DNA of 64,000 bases from the NCBI RefSeq assembly GCF_036021035.1, contig NZ_CP107930.1, positions 3,100,001-3,164,000 on the forward strand, read 5' to 3'. Below, piece by piece: positions 1 to 8,083 of this stretch (the stretch's first letter is position 1; each line of letters starts with the position of its first letter). The notes under the pieces are model-generated. The model was not told the DNA's origin and ran no database searches. It saw only the letters and a list, made by a program, of their open reading frames with translations. The position numbers were made by a program, and so were the translations under genes. Source of the stretch: Kineococcus sp. NBC_00420. GTDB taxonomy: Bacteria > Actinomycetota > Actinomycetes > Actinomycetales > Kineococcaceae.

Positions 1-2
1 GC

Positions 3-779
3 GAGGTCGGGCTGCCGCCCGGTGTCCGTCGTCGCGCGCCGGGGTTGCGGCGGGAGGAGGTCGCCGCGTTGGCGGGCATGTCCACCGACTACTACGCCCG
101 CATCGAGCAGCAGCGCGGCCCGCAGCCCTCGGACCAGGTGGTGGCCGCGATCGCCCGGGCGCTGCGCTTCGACCTCGACGAGCGCGACCACCTGTTCCGC
201 CTCGCCGGGCACCGGCCGCCCGTGCGGTTGCGCCGCGAGGAGCACATCGCCCCCGGGTTGATGCGGGTGCTGGACCGCCTCGACGACACCCCGGCGATGA
301 TCGTCTCCGACCTGGCCGAGACCCTGGTGCAGAACCGGCTCGCGATCGCCCTCCTCGGCGACCAGCGCCACCACGCGGGACCGGCGCGCAGCCAGTTCCA
401 CCGGTGGTTCACGGATCCGGAGGAACGCACGCACTACCCGGAGGACGACCACGAACGGCAGACCCGGCTGCAGGCCGCCGGGTTGAGGGCGGCGTTGTCC
501 CTGTCGTCGGACGCCCGGGCGCGCGAGGTCCTCGAGGACCTCCTGCGGCGCAGCGCGGAGTTCCGCGAGGTCTGGGAACGCCACGAGGTGGAGGAGAAGA
601 CGGGAACCCGGAAACGTCTCGTCCACCCGCAGCTGGGGGTCCTCGAGGTCGACTGCCAGAGCCTGTGGACCGAGAACCGCGCGCAGGCCCTGCTGGTGTT
701 CACCGGCGTCCCCGGTACGGAGGCGCAGGAGAAGCTCGACCTGCTGCAGGTCATCGGGACGCAGCAGTTCGCCCGGTGA
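3..779 (+). CDS. MmyB-type XRE regulator (5' end outside window)
   Basis: This is a DNA-binding transcriptional regulator of the MmyB family. The open frame already runs at the first base, so the true start lies upstream. The visible 258 residues begin in the helix-turn-helix (LRREEVAALAGMSTDYYARIEQ). A C-terminal ligand-binding part typical of MmyB proteins follows (LVQNRLAIALLG, then HPQLGVLEVDCQSLW). Family members usually sit beside and control an SDR or other oxidoreductase gene, but the relevant neighbour is not visible here. Its last 29 bases overlap the convergent DUF389 gene. A paralogue lies at 44531-45328. Confidence 0.85.
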   Translation, partial: EVGLPPGVRRRAPGLRREEVAALAGMSTDYYARIEQQRGPQPSDQVVAAIARALRFDLDERDHLFRLAGHRPPVRLRREEHIAPGLMRVLDRLDDTPAMIVSDLAETLVQNRLAIALLGDQRHHAGPARSQFHRWFTDPEERTHYPEDDHERQTRLQAAGLRAALSLSSDARAREVLEDLLRRSAEFREVWERHEVEEKTGTRKRLVHPQLGVLEVDCQSLWTENRAQALLVFTGVPGTEAQEKLDLLQVIGTQQFAR

Positions 780-1710
780 CCCCCCGACGGACCCGCAGCC
801 ACAGGTGGTGCTGCACCCGCAGCGTCACCACCGCGGCCAGCAGGATGCAGACGAGGTTCAGCACGAGTTGCCCCAGCGCGCCGAGCGCCGTCCCGTACTG
901 ACCGGTCACGACGCCCGCGGCGAAGTCGGCCGCCGCGGGAACCGTCGTCACGCTGATGAACACCCCCACCAGCGGTCCCGCCTTCGCCGACGTCAGGGAC
1001 AGGGTTCCCGCGATCCCCGCCAGCACGGCGACGATGACGCTGAACGCGTCCGGGGAGGCGACGAACGACGTGAGCGGCCGGCGCCCGTCGAGGAACTCCT
1101 GCGGCACCAGCCCGACGAGTCCGAGCACGAACACCGCGGCCGCCGTGACCACCACGGCCAGCGGGAAACCCAGCGCGAGGGCCCGCACCGGTCCGGCGAC
1201 GAGGTCGCGACGGCGCCGCACGATCGCCACGGCCAGGGCCGCGAGCGGGCCGAACTCCGGACCGAGGACCATCGCCCCGACGATGAGCACCTGCGAATCG
1301 GTCAGCAGGCCGACCGCGGCGATCAGCGTGGCGAGCACCAGGAACGCGTAGTACGAGGCGGAGCCGGTGGCCCCGCCGTCGGCGGCGTTCTCGACCTGCT
1401 CCCAGATCAGCGCGTCGTCACCCGCGCCGGGCGCCGCCTCCTCGGCCTCCTGGATGCGGCGGCCGAGGGCCGTGTCGACGGTCTCGAGCACGATCGACCC
1501 GGACTCCTCCAGGCCCAGCGCCTGCAAACCGTCGACCACGGCGTCCACCGCCTCGCGGGCGACGTCGGCCTCCAGCAGGTCACCGGGTGGGAGCAGGCAG
1601 GCGCCGACGTGCCGGACGACGTTGGTCACCCCCGCGTCGGCGCGCAGGACCTCGAGGGCCGCGGACGTGGTGGCCGGCGGGCAGATCAGCCGCAGGTGGA
1701 GGACGCTCAC
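751..1710 (-). CDS. DUF389 membrane protein
   Basis: A 319-residue integral membrane protein of the DUF389 family; its molecular function is not established. The N-terminal ~110 residues are soluble and ACT-like (LHLRLICPP, then VLRADAGVTNVVRHVG). They are followed by about six hydrophobic segments with the characteristic LIAAVGLLTDSQVLIVGAMV stretch. The GTG start lacks a strong ribosome-binding site. The gene stands alone, converging on the MmyB-type regulator and divergent from the guanidinium exporter. Confidence 0.85.
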   Translation of the reverse strand: MSVLHLRLICPPATTSAALEVLRADAGVTNVVRHVGACLLPPGDLLEADVAREAVDAVVDGLQALGLEESGSIVLETVDTALGRRIQEAEEAAPGAGDDALIWEQVENAADGGATGSASYYAFLVLATLIAAVGLLTDSQVLIVGAMVLGPEFGPLAALAVAIVRRRRDLVAGPVRALALGFPLAVVVTAAAVFVLGLVGLVPQEFLDGRRPLTSFVASPDAFSVIVAVLAGIAGTLSLTSAKAGPLVGVFISVTTVPAAADFAAGVVTGQYGTALGALGQLVLNLVCILLAAVVTLRVQHHLWLRVRRGVTGRTAASR

Positions 1711-1791
1711 CCCGCCATGCTGCCGCAGCGCGCGGACTTGACCCCGGAGAGCGGGTGGGAGAACCTCGGAGGAGCGCCCGTCACCCGGGCG

Positions 1792-1834
1792 CCCGGACGA
1801 GCCCGCCGTACCCGGTCACGCGACAAGACGGCGG
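1792..1834 (+). ncRNA. guanidine-III (ykkC-III type) riboswitch
   Basis: The segment closely matches the guanidine-III riboswitch as I remember it. CCGGACGAG (1793-1801) is followed by GCCGTACCCGG (1805-1815) and, after a short linker, ACAAGACGGCG (1823-1833). Stem P1 pairs CCGG 1793-1796 with CCGG 1812-1815. The pseudoknot helix pairs CGCCGT 1804-1809 with ACGGCG 1828-1833. It ends about 5 nt before the GAGG ribosome-binding site of the Gdx/SugE gene, so translational control by guanidinium is the natural reading. The element and the gene function support each other. The match was made by eye. Confidence 0.88.
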
Positions 1835-1847
1835 ACGTGAGGTTCTC

Positions 1848-2162
1848 GTGTCCTGGATCGTGCTCGTCGTCTCCGGTGTGCTGGAAGCGGTCTGGGCCAC
1901 CGCCCTGGGCCGCTCGGCCGGGTTCTCCCGCCTCGCGCCGACCCTCGTGTTCGCCGTCGCGCTGCTCGCCAGCACGGCCGGTCTGGCGTTCGCGATGCGC
2001 TCCATCCCCACCGGGACGGCCTACGCCGTCTGGGTCGGGATCGGCGCCGCGCTGACCGTCGGCTACGCGATGGCGACCGGGGCCGAGGCCGCGTCGCTGG
2101 CGAAGGTGGCGCTGCTGCTGGGCATCGTCGGCTGCGTGATCGGCCTGAAACTCCTGCACTGA
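1848..2162 (+). CDS. sugE: SMR-family guanidinium exporter (Gdx/SugE)
   Basis: A 104-residue small multidrug resistance protein with four transmembrane helices, expected to work as an antiparallel dimer exchanging guanidinium for protons. The first helix carries the essential glutamate in GVLEAVWATAL. The IPTGTAYAVWVGIG loop matches the Gdx subtype rather than EmrE. The GTG at 1848 was chosen because GAGG lies five bases upstream and the protein then begins like other Gdx proteins (VSWIVLVVSG). The guanidine-III riboswitch directly upstream strongly supports guanidinium as the substrate. Confidence 0.92.
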   Translation: MSWIVLVVSGVLEAVWATALGRSAGFSRLAPTLVFAVALLASTAGLAFAMRSIPTGTAYAVWVGIGAALTVGYAMATGAEAASLAKVALLLGIVGCVIGLKLLH

Positions 2163-2190
2163 CCCCTGCCGGTCGTCAGCCGAGGCGGGT

Positions 2191-2730
2191 TCAGTCGAGG
2201 TGCGGGAGGTGGGCGGCGTAGGCGGCCCGCAGTTCGCGCAGGCGCAGGTCGTTCGCGGTGCCCCAGGCGGCCCAGTCGACGCTCCCGCCGTCGAGCGCGA
2301 TCGCGAGCTGGTCGAGGTGCAGGTGCCAGGCGGCCAGCGACATCGGCACCCACTCGTCGTCGCCCTCGACGATGTTCGTCAGGCGCAACCGGGTGCGGGC
2401 CCGGAGGGCACCGACGTCGAGGGGTTCCAGTTCCCACCGCAGCCGGCCGTGCTCGGAGTTCGTGTGCTCCAGCAGGTTCGGGGCGTCCATGTCGACGATC
2501 TCGCCCGGCCACCACTCGAGCTCACCGGGAGGGCCCGTCAGCCACTCCAGCGAGAACTCACCACCGACCTGCAGGTCGGTCCGCAGGTCGGCCCACCACA
2601 GCCGGGTCAGGGCCGGGACGGTCAGGGCGGTCCACAGCGCGGCGACCGGGTGGTCGTAGTCACGGGCCAGGCGCAGGGTGGCGCGGTCTCCGCCGTGCAG
2701 GATCGCGTCGCCGATCGGTTCGATGCTCAC
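2191..2730 (-). CDS. SRPBCC / AHSA1-like domain protein
   Basis: A 179-residue soluble protein of the START-like SRPBCC fold (Aha1 C-terminal homology). It shows the usual opening YDHPVAALWTALTVPALTRLWWADLRTD cut short here: the AALWTALT and LWWAD motifs come first, then GGEFSLEW and a C-terminal amphipathic helix. Such proteins bind hydrophobic ligands, but no substrate can be named. I chose the GTG at 2730, preceded by GAGG; an upstream GTG at 2748 would add six residues without a ribosome-binding site. It converges on the Gdx gene. Confidence 0.75.
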   Translation of the reverse strand: MSIEPIGDAILHGGDRATLRLARDYDHPVAALWTALTVPALTRLWWADLRTDLQVGGEFSLEWLTGPPGELEWWPGEIVDMDAPNLLEHTNSEHGRLRWELEPLDVGALRARTRLRLTNIVEGDDEWVPMSLAAWHLHLDQLAIALDGGSVDWAAWGTANDLRLRELRAAYAAHLPHLD

Positions 2731-2766
2731 CCCACCATCCTCGCGCACGGCGCCGTCCGCGGTCCG

Positions 2767-3960
2767 CTACCGGTGCTCGTCGTGGCGCGGGACGAGGGGC
2801 AACGCCGCCAGCGGGGCGAGGGCGACGAGCGCCATCGTCGAGGGGTACCCGACGGCGGTGACCAGCGCGCCGACCCCCGGCCCGACGGCGGAGGCGGCGA
2901 GGAACTGCCCGGTGTTCTGCAGCCCGAGGGCCTTGCCGGACCAGCGCGGTCCGGCGGCCTCGGCGACGGAGGTGAACGCGAGACCGTTGTCCGCGACGCT
3001 GACCGTCGAGGCCACCACGAGCACCGCGGCGATCGCCACCGGCCAGTGCGCGTACCCGACGGCGGCCAGCAGGGCCAGGACGACGACCCCGGACACCGCG
3101 ACCCAGCGCAGGACGCGGACCCGGCTGCCGACCCGGTCGCTGAGGACCCCGACGACGATCCGGCCCAGTGCGCCGACGAACTGCGCTCCGCCGACCACGA
3201 CCCCGGCGAGCGTCTGGTCCCAGTCGAGCCCGACGGTGAGCCACACCAGGCCGAAGGTCGACAGGGTGAACTGCGGCAGGACGAGCAGGACGGACACCAG
3301 GTGGATCCGCAGCAGGAAGTGGTTGCGGCGGTAAGGGTTCTGCGAGGCGGCGGCGTCGGTCATCGGTGCGCGCGGCGGGTTGCGGATCCCCGCCGCGCAC
3401 ACGACCGCCAGCACGGCCAGGACCCCGGCACCGAGCAGCAGCGGGGCGCCGATCCCCGCGGAACCCGCCAGCGGCGGCACGACGAGCGCCGCCACGGCCA
3501 TCCCCAGGGGCTGGGACATCTGTCGCAGACCCATCGCGAGGCCGCGACGTTCGCGCGGGAACCAGCCGACGACGACGCGTCCGCTGGCGGCGTTCGTGCT
3601 GGCCGCGGCGGCTCCGCCGAACCCCAGGGCGAGCCCGAGGGGGAGGAGACCGGACGTGCTCGCCGCGACCGCGGCACACACCGCCGTGAGGGCCAGGCCG
3701 CCGGCGATGACCCAGCGTTCCCCGACCCGGTCGGCCAGGGCGCCCCACGCGACCAGGGTCAGGACCATGCCCAGGGTCGGCGCGGCGGCCAGGGTCCCGG
3801 CCTGCGTCAGCGGCAACCCGCGCTGCAGGTGGAGGAGGGGGATCAGGTACACCGGCGTGCTCACGAGGAGGGTCCCGGCCGCCTGCGCCGCGATCCCGAG
3901 GGTGAGCATCCGCCACGCGGCCGCGGGAACGCGGGGCGCTGCGGTGTACGTTTGTGGCAT
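2767..3960 (-). CDS. MFS transporter
   Basis: A 397-residue major facilitator with twelve predicted helices and a central loop near residue 205 (the NPYRRNHF region). The MFS loop 2-3 motif appears as GALADRVGERWV and its second-half counterpart as GVLSDRVGSRVRV. The substrate is unknown. The ATG at 3960 is preceded by TACCGT at six bases, so the mRNA is probably leaderless. A palindrome over this promoter and start codon points to control by the divergent GntR regulator. Confidence 0.85.
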   Translation of the reverse strand: MPQTYTAAPRVPAAAWRMLTLGIAAQAAGTLLVSTPVYLIPLLHLQRGLPLTQAGTLAAAPTLGMVLTLVAWGALADRVGERWVIAGGLALTAVCAAVAASTSGLLPLGLALGFGGAAAASTNAASGRVVVGWFPRERRGLAMGLRQMSQPLGMAVAALVVPPLAGSAGIGAPLLLGAGVLAVLAVVCAAGIRNPPRAPMTDAAASQNPYRRNHFLLRIHLVSVLLVLPQFTLSTFGLVWLTVGLDWDQTLAGVVVGGAQFVGALGRIVVGVLSDRVGSRVRVLRWVAVSGVVVLALLAAVGYAHWPVAIAAVLVVASTVSVADNGLAFTSVAEAAGPRWSGKALGLQNTGQFLAASAVGPGVGALVTAVGYPSTMALVALAPLAALPLVPRHDEHR

Positions 3961-3978
3961 ACCAAAACGGTATCCCAC
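3954..3978. promoter_or_regulatory. Inverted-repeat operator between MFS and GntR genes
   Basis: Arms GTGGCATACC (3954-3963) and GGTATCCCAC (3969-3978) are complementary at nine of ten positions across an AAAAC spacer. The site covers the MFS -10 (TACCGT on the minus strand) and its ATG. It ends just before the GntR ribosome-binding site. FCD-type GntR proteins bind short palindromes in such divergent promoters, so autoregulation plus repression of the transporter is inferred. Confidence 0.6.
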
Positions 3979-3989
3979 GAGGAGGCGAC

Positions 3990-4670
3990 GTGTCGGACGG
4001 TCCCTACGAGACCCTGCGGGCCGCCGTCCTGGGGTTCGAGTTCGTGCCCGGCGAGAAGCTCAGCGAACGCGGTCTCGAGGAGTTCCTCGGCGCGTCCCGC
4101 ACCCCGATCCGCGCCGCCCTGGTCCGGCTCGAGAACGAGGGCCTGACCGGGCGGGTGGGCCGCGGCTGGCGGGTCGCACCCATCGACCTCGCCGAGGTCC
4201 GGGCCGTCACCGAGCACCGCGAGGTCGTCGAGACCGGGGCGCTGGCCCTCGCCGTCGAACGCGCCACGCCCGCTGAACTCGCCGCGGTGCGGGCGCTCCT
4301 CGAGGCGGAACCCGTGGCCGACGACGAGGAGAGCGGCCTGCGGGGCGGCAGCGACTTCCACCTCGCGCTGGTGCGGTTGTCCCGCAACCCCTTCCTGGTG
4401 GAAGCCCTCAACGGGACGCTGACCCGGCTGGCCCGCACCCGCTGGCTGGAGGTGCGGACCGCGGCGTCGCGCGAACAGGCCCGGGCCGAGCACCGGGGGA
4501 TCCTCGACGCCGTCGAGGCCCGCGACGCCGACCGGGCCGCGGAACTGCTCCGCGCCCACAGCCGGGGGACGGCGGAGCGGTTGCTCGCCCACCTGGCGCA
4601 GGAGCGGCGCCGGTTGCGCGGGCGGGGTTTCTCGATCGTCGAGAGTTCGACGGCACCGCCCGCGCTGTGA
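3990..4670 (+). CDS. GntR-family regulator, FCD type
   Basis: A 226-residue regulator with an N-terminal winged helix (residues ~5-65, including LSERGLEEFLGASRTPIRAA) and a C-terminal helical FCD ligand domain (DFHLALVRLSRNP, then EHRGILDAVEARD) of the kind that binds organic acids through histidines and a metal. GTG at 3990 is preceded by AGGAGG at 3980-3985. The gene diverges from the MFS transporter across a palindromic operator, so the transporter is its probable target. Confidence 0.9.
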   Translation: MSDGPYETLRAAVLGFEFVPGEKLSERGLEEFLGASRTPIRAALVRLENEGLTGRVGRGWRVAPIDLAEVRAVTEHREVVETGALALAVERATPAELAAVRALLEAEPVADDEESGLRGGSDFHLALVRLSRNPFLVEALNGTLTRLARTRWLEVRTAASREQARAEHRGILDAVEARDADRAAELLRAHSRGTAERLLAHLAQERRRLRGRGFSIVESSTAPPAL

Positions 4671-4686
4671 GCGGCGGTGAGCGTCC

Positions 4687-5115
4687 TCAGTCGGGCTGCA
4701 TGCTGCTGGGGATCCGGTCCCGGTCGTAGGTGATCGTCGAGTAGCCGTGCGGCGCAGGCAGTCCGTCGGCGCCGAGGTTCACGAACACGATCTTCTCGAT
4801 GGTCAGGATGCTCTGCCGGGTGATCATGTTGCGGACCTCGGCGCGCATCGTCAGCGAGGTGCGACCGAAGGCCGTCGCGCGCAGACCCATCTCCACGAGG
4901 TCGCCCTGCTGCGCGGAGGAGACGAAGTTGATCTCGGAGATGTACTTCGTGACGACGCTGCCGTTGCCGAGCTGGAGGATCGCGTAGATCGCGGCCTCCT
5001 CGTCGATCCAGCGGAGCAGGCTGCCGCCGAAGAGGGTGCCGTTGGCGTTGAGGTCCTCGGGGCGGACCCACTTGCGCGTCCGGAAGATGATCTCTTCCCC
5101 GTCATGTCCTGACAT
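4687..5115 (-). CDS. Hotdog-fold acyl-CoA thioesterase
   Basis: A 142-residue hotdog thioesterase of the YciA/BACH type, expected to hydrolyse acyl-CoA. It shows the motif NANGTLFGGSLLRWIDEEAA (residues ~24-43) with the conserved Asp in the central helix, then VTKYISEINFVSSAQQGD. The ATG at 5115 lies six bases after TAAGCT and has no Shine-Dalgarno sequence, so it is probably leaderless. The end is close to the convergent GntR gene. Confidence 0.85.
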   Translation of the reverse strand: MSGHDGEEIIFRTRKWVRPEDLNANGTLFGGSLLRWIDEEAAIYAILQLGNGSVVTKYISEINFVSSAQQGDLVEMGLRATAFGRTSLTMRAEVRNMITRQSILTIEKIVFVNLGADGLPAPHGYSTITYDRDRIPSSMQPD

Positions 5116-5124
5116 GAAGACAGC

Positions 5125-5715
5125 TTAGTGGGCTGTTCCGTCGACGAGGAGGAGCTGGATCGCGTCGTCGACGAGGGCGTCGCCGAGCTCCTGGGGGATC
5201 CGGTGGGAGGCGATCAGGGAGGCGACGCCCTGCAGGGTCGCGACGAAGAGGAGCTTCGTCCGCTGCCGGTCGGGTCCGCGGAAGCGGCCGGCCCGCAGGT
5301 CGGCGTCGAACAACGCGTCGAAGGTCGAGAAGAACGCCGCGGCGGCTTCCCGGACGCTCTCCGCGGCGTCTGCGCCCTTGGTGGAGAACATCAGCTCGAG
5401 CAGTCCGGCGTCGGTGACGGCGAAGCCGACGTAGGCCGCCGCCACGCTGCGCAGACGGTTGACCAGGTCGACGGGGTGGGCGGCGCCCGCCGTGGCGACG
5501 TCGTGGGTCAGTCGCACGAAGCCGCGTTCGGCGAGAGCGACCAGCAGGGCCTGACGGTCGATGAAGTGACTGCGCGGTGCGCCGTGACTGACGCCGGCCT
5601 GCCGGGCCAGCTCGCGCAGGGAGAGGTCCTCGACGCTGCCCTCGCGCAGGGTCCGTTCCGCCTGGTCCAGCAGGACCGCGCGGAGGTTCCCGTGGTGGAA
5701 GGGCTGGCGCGTCAC
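5125..5715 (-). CDS. TetR-family regulator
   Basis: A 196-residue TetR repressor. The N-terminal helix-turn-helix spans residues ~8-55 (ELARQAGVSHGAPRSHFIDR) and the C-terminal part is an all-helical ligand domain of WHG type. The GTG start has TACCCT six bases upstream and no ribosome-binding site. It diverges from the SDR gene, and a short palindrome (5754-5770) overlaps the shared promoter region. The SDR is therefore the likely regulated gene. Confidence 0.88.
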   Translation of the reverse strand: MTRQPFHHGNLRAVLLDQAERTLREGSVEDLSLRELARQAGVSHGAPRSHFIDRQALLVALAERGFVRLTHDVATAGAAHPVDLVNRLRSVAAAYVGFAVTDAGLLELMFSTKGADAAESVREAAAAFFSTFDALFDADLRAGRFRGPDRQRTKLLFVATLQGVASLIASHRIPQELGDALVDDAIQLLLVDGTAH

Positions 5716-5742
5716 GCAACCAGGGTAGCGGTGAAGTAGACG

Positions 5743-5779
5743 TTGACTATTTGACTAGACGCTGCCTAGTATCTTGTCT
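5743..5779 (+). promoter_or_regulatory. Leaderless promoter of the SDR gene with embedded TetR-type operator
   Basis: A -35 TTGACT (5743-5748), an 18-nt spacer and a -10 TAGTAT (5767-5772) end seven bases before the SDR ATG at 5780, so transcription would start at or next to the start codon. The arms ACTAG (5754-5758) and CTAGT (5766-5770) form an inverted repeat with a 7-nt centre lying between the promoter elements. This is a plausible binding site for the divergent TetR protein. Confidence 0.6.
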
Positions 5780-6646
5780 ATGCCTACATCTGCGGCGACA
5801 CCGCTCCCCGACCTCACCGGCCGCACCGCGATCGTGACCGGAGGCGGCAGCGGGATCGGCGCGGCCACGGCCCGAGCCCTCGCCGCCCGGGGCGCCCGCG
5901 TCGTGCTCGCCGTCCGGAACCGCGAGAAGGGGGAGCGGGCCGCCCGGACCATGCCCGGGCAGGTCGAGGTCCGGGACCTCGACCTGGCGGACCTGGCCTC
6001 GATCCGCTCCTTCGCCGCCGGCTGGGACGGGCCGATCGACCTGCTCGTCAACAACGCCGGGGTGTCCGTCCCCGACCTCCGGCGCACCGCCGACGGTTTC
6101 GAACTGCAGTTCGGCACCAACCACCTGGGCCCGTTCGCCCTGACGAACCTGTTGCTGCGCCACGTCTCCGGCCGGGTGGTCGCCCTCTCCTCCCAGGCCG
6201 AACGGATGGGGAGGATCGACCTCGACGACCTGGGCCTCGAGCGGACGAAGTACGTGGAGTCCCGGGTCTACGCGGCGTCGAAGCTCGCGAACCTGCTCTT
6301 CGTCACCGAACTGCAGCGCCGGTTGACCGCGGCCGGATCTCCCGTCCTCGCCGCCGCCGCGCACCCGGGCCTGGTGACGACGAGCATGACCACCGGGAGC
6401 GGCGGCGCGGTGACGAGGCTCCTGGTGCGCCTCCTGGCCCAGGACCCGGACCAGGGCGCCCTGCCCGTGCTCCTCGCCGCGACGGGAGACGTTCCTCCGG
6501 CCGCCTTCACCGGTCCCGAGCGGTTCGCGCACATGCGTGGCGGCGCGATGCTGATCGGACGGTCCCGGCAGTCGAAGGACCCCGTCCTGGCGAGCCGGTT
6601 GTGGTCGGCGTCCGAGGAGCTCACCGGAATCGGTTTCGGTCTCTGA
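5780..6646 (+). CDS. Short-chain dehydrogenase (retinol dehydrogenase-like)
   Basis: A 288-residue classical SDR resembling retinol dehydrogenase/WWOX-type enzymes. It has the dinucleotide-binding TGGGSGIG (residues ~20-27), NNAG (residues ~91-94), the N of TNHLGPFAL, catalytic Ser in VVALSSQ and the YAASK motif. NADP preference is suggested by R after the second strand (AVRNREKGE). The substrate is unknown. Expression is probably controlled by the adjacent TetR gene. Confidence 0.88.
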   Translation: MPTSAATPLPDLTGRTAIVTGGGSGIGAATARALAARGARVVLAVRNREKGERAARTMPGQVEVRDLDLADLASIRSFAAGWDGPIDLLVNNAGVSVPDLRRTADGFELQFGTNHLGPFALTNLLLRHVSGRVVALSSQAERMGRIDLDDLGLERTKYVESRVYAASKLANLLFVTELQRRLTAAGSPVLAAAAHPGLVTTSMTTGSGGAVTRLLVRLLAQDPDQGALPVLLAATGDVPPAAFTGPERFAHMRGGAMLIGRSRQSKDPVLASRLWSASEELTGIGFGL

Positions 6647-6722
6647 CCCGCCCGAGGCCGTGAGCACACTTCCTCGTGCGGAAGTTCACGCGCTCGGTCT
6701 CCATCCGTTCTGACCCGAGGGC

Positions 6723-6756
6723 GCGGTGGCGGGGCCGCGCACGGCCCCGCCACCGC
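6723..6756. terminator. Bidirectional hairpin terminator
   Basis: A perfect 15-bp stem (GCGGTGGCGGGGCCG paired with its complement) closes a CGCA loop between two convergent genes. No T-tract follows on either side, as is common for actinobacterial terminators. Confidence 0.8.
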
Positions 6757-6758
6757 TG

Positions 6759-7940
6759 TCAGCAGGCCGGTTCGACCGCCACCCGGGCGCCGGTGTCGAC
6801 GTAGGTGTTGCCGCTGACGCGCAGCCGGCCGGGGGCGATGACGCCGCCGTACTTGCTGCCGTGACCGAAGCGGTTGTCGCGGAAGACGACGCTGGAGTCG
6901 ATGTTCGCGCTGCACTTCACGTTCACGGAGAACGTGCCGCCGTCGAGGTAGTTCTTCTCGAACACGACGTCGCGCAGCCGCTTGGTCCCCGTCTCGGTGC
7001 CCAGCTGCACCGCGGAGTTCAGGAAGTCGTCGTCGCCCGCGGTCCGCGGGTCCAGGGTGTTGTGACGCACCAGGATCCGCTCACCGCTGGTGGACTGCAG
7101 GGCGTCGGTGTGGACGCCGTCGTGGCGCACCAGGGCGTGGATCCAGCTGTCGACCACGGTCACGTCGTAGCCCAGGCGCGGACCGTCCTGGGTGCCGCGC
7201 ACCTCGACGCGGCGCAGGGTGTAGTCGCTCCAGCCGATGGCGTTCTCGGTGCCGCCGTCGCCGCCGTCGATCTCGGAGTCCTCCATGACGAAGCCCTCGG
7301 CGTCGGTCAGCGCCACCGCCAGCTGGCGGCCGTCGGTGCAGGTGACGCGGGACCGGCGCACCACGACGTCGGCGGCGCGGACGGTGAGGCAGCCCATGTC
7401 GAGGCCGCTGAGGACCGTGCCGGGCTCGGTGACCACCACGTCTCCGGTGCGGGTGAGGGTGGTGCCGGCGGGGACGCCGGTGGAGTCGGCGTTGGGCCAG
7501 CCGGCCGGGATGGCCGTCCGCGTCGCCGGCACCACGCGCAGGACCTTGAACACGGTCTGGGCGAGGTACTTGCCCTTGTAGAGCTTCGCGACGAGCGTGA
7601 CCGAGCCGCTGCGGCCGCCGAGGTCCACGGTGGTGCGGGCCCGGTAGGTGCCACCGGCCGCCGTGCCGGCGCCGAGGGTCCCGACCGGGGTGGTGCCGAC
7701 GACGTAGGTGCCGCGGTCGAAGGCCACGGGGGTGACGAGCTCGATCTCGACGTCCGTGGCCGGGATGCGGGCGTTGTTGACGGTGGTGCCGTCGTAGTTC
7801 ATCACGGGCGCGACGGAGGCCTGGGCGGCCGGCGCGACACCGGCGCCCGCGGCCAGCGCGGCCAGGACGGCGGCGGTGGCCAGCAGGGCGCGGGGACGGC
7901 GGGGGCGGCGGGGGGTGGGGGTGGTGGCGGGCTGAGACAC
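6759..7940 (-). CDS. Secreted right-handed parallel beta-helix protein
   Basis: A 393-residue exported protein. The N-terminus is basic (PTPRRPRRPR), followed by a hydrophobic stretch (ALLATAAVLAALAAGAG) and a likely cleavage after AQA. A beta-sandwich-like segment follows. From residue ~150 onward the sequence has the repetitive short-strand pattern of right-handed beta-helix proteins such as polysaccharide lyases (VVVRRSRVTC, LRRVEVRGTQ, ILVRHNTLDP, VVFRDNRFGH). No catalytic residues can be assigned. The GTG at 7940 has GGAGG upstream. Confidence 0.72.
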   Translation of the reverse strand: MSQPATTPTPRRPRRPRALLATAAVLAALAAGAGVAPAAQASVAPVMNYDGTTVNNARIPATDVEIELVTPVAFDRGTYVVGTTPVGTLGAGTAAGGTYRARTTVDLGGRSGSVTLVAKLYKGKYLAQTVFKVLRVVPATRTAIPAGWPNADSTGVPAGTTLTRTGDVVVTEPGTVLSGLDMGCLTVRAADVVVRRSRVTCTDGRQLAVALTDAEGFVMEDSEIDGGDGGTENAIGWSDYTLRRVEVRGTQDGPRLGYDVTVVDSWIHALVRHDGVHTDALQSTSGERILVRHNTLDPRTAGDDDFLNSAVQLGTETGTKRLRDVVFEKNYLDGGTFSVNVKCSANIDSSVVFRDNRFGHGSKYGGVIAPGRLRVSGNTYVDTGARVAVEPAC

Positions 7941-7964
7941 GGGGGATCCTCCGGGGGGTGAGGG

Positions 7965-8083
7965 GTGGTTCGTCGCTCCCTCTGGACATCGGGCCGGGCT
8001 TGAGAGCACTGGCTGCGCCGGTGGGGTGCCGGCGAACGGGTGACGTCCTGCAACGGAGCGCCGGGAGGCTACCCGGGACGTCC
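7965..8083 (-). promoter_or_regulatory. Possible structured leader of the beta-helix gene
   Basis: Within this segment three nested or adjacent pairings are visible. GCTCCC (7975-7980) pairs with GAGAGC (8002-8007). GCCGG (8017-8021) pairs with CCGGC (8029-8033). A CCGGG/CCCGG hairpin (8061-8076) is flanked by complementary GACGTC arms (8042-8047 and 8077-8082). The spacing to the start codon fits a long 5' leader. I could not match it to a riboswitch class I know, and GC-rich DNA forms hairpins easily. Confidence 0.3.

Noticed and set aside
1587-1847. Upstream extension of the Gdx/SugE frame
   Set aside because: It would translate the riboswitch region and lacks similarity to the family; the GTG at 1848 has a ribosome-binding site.
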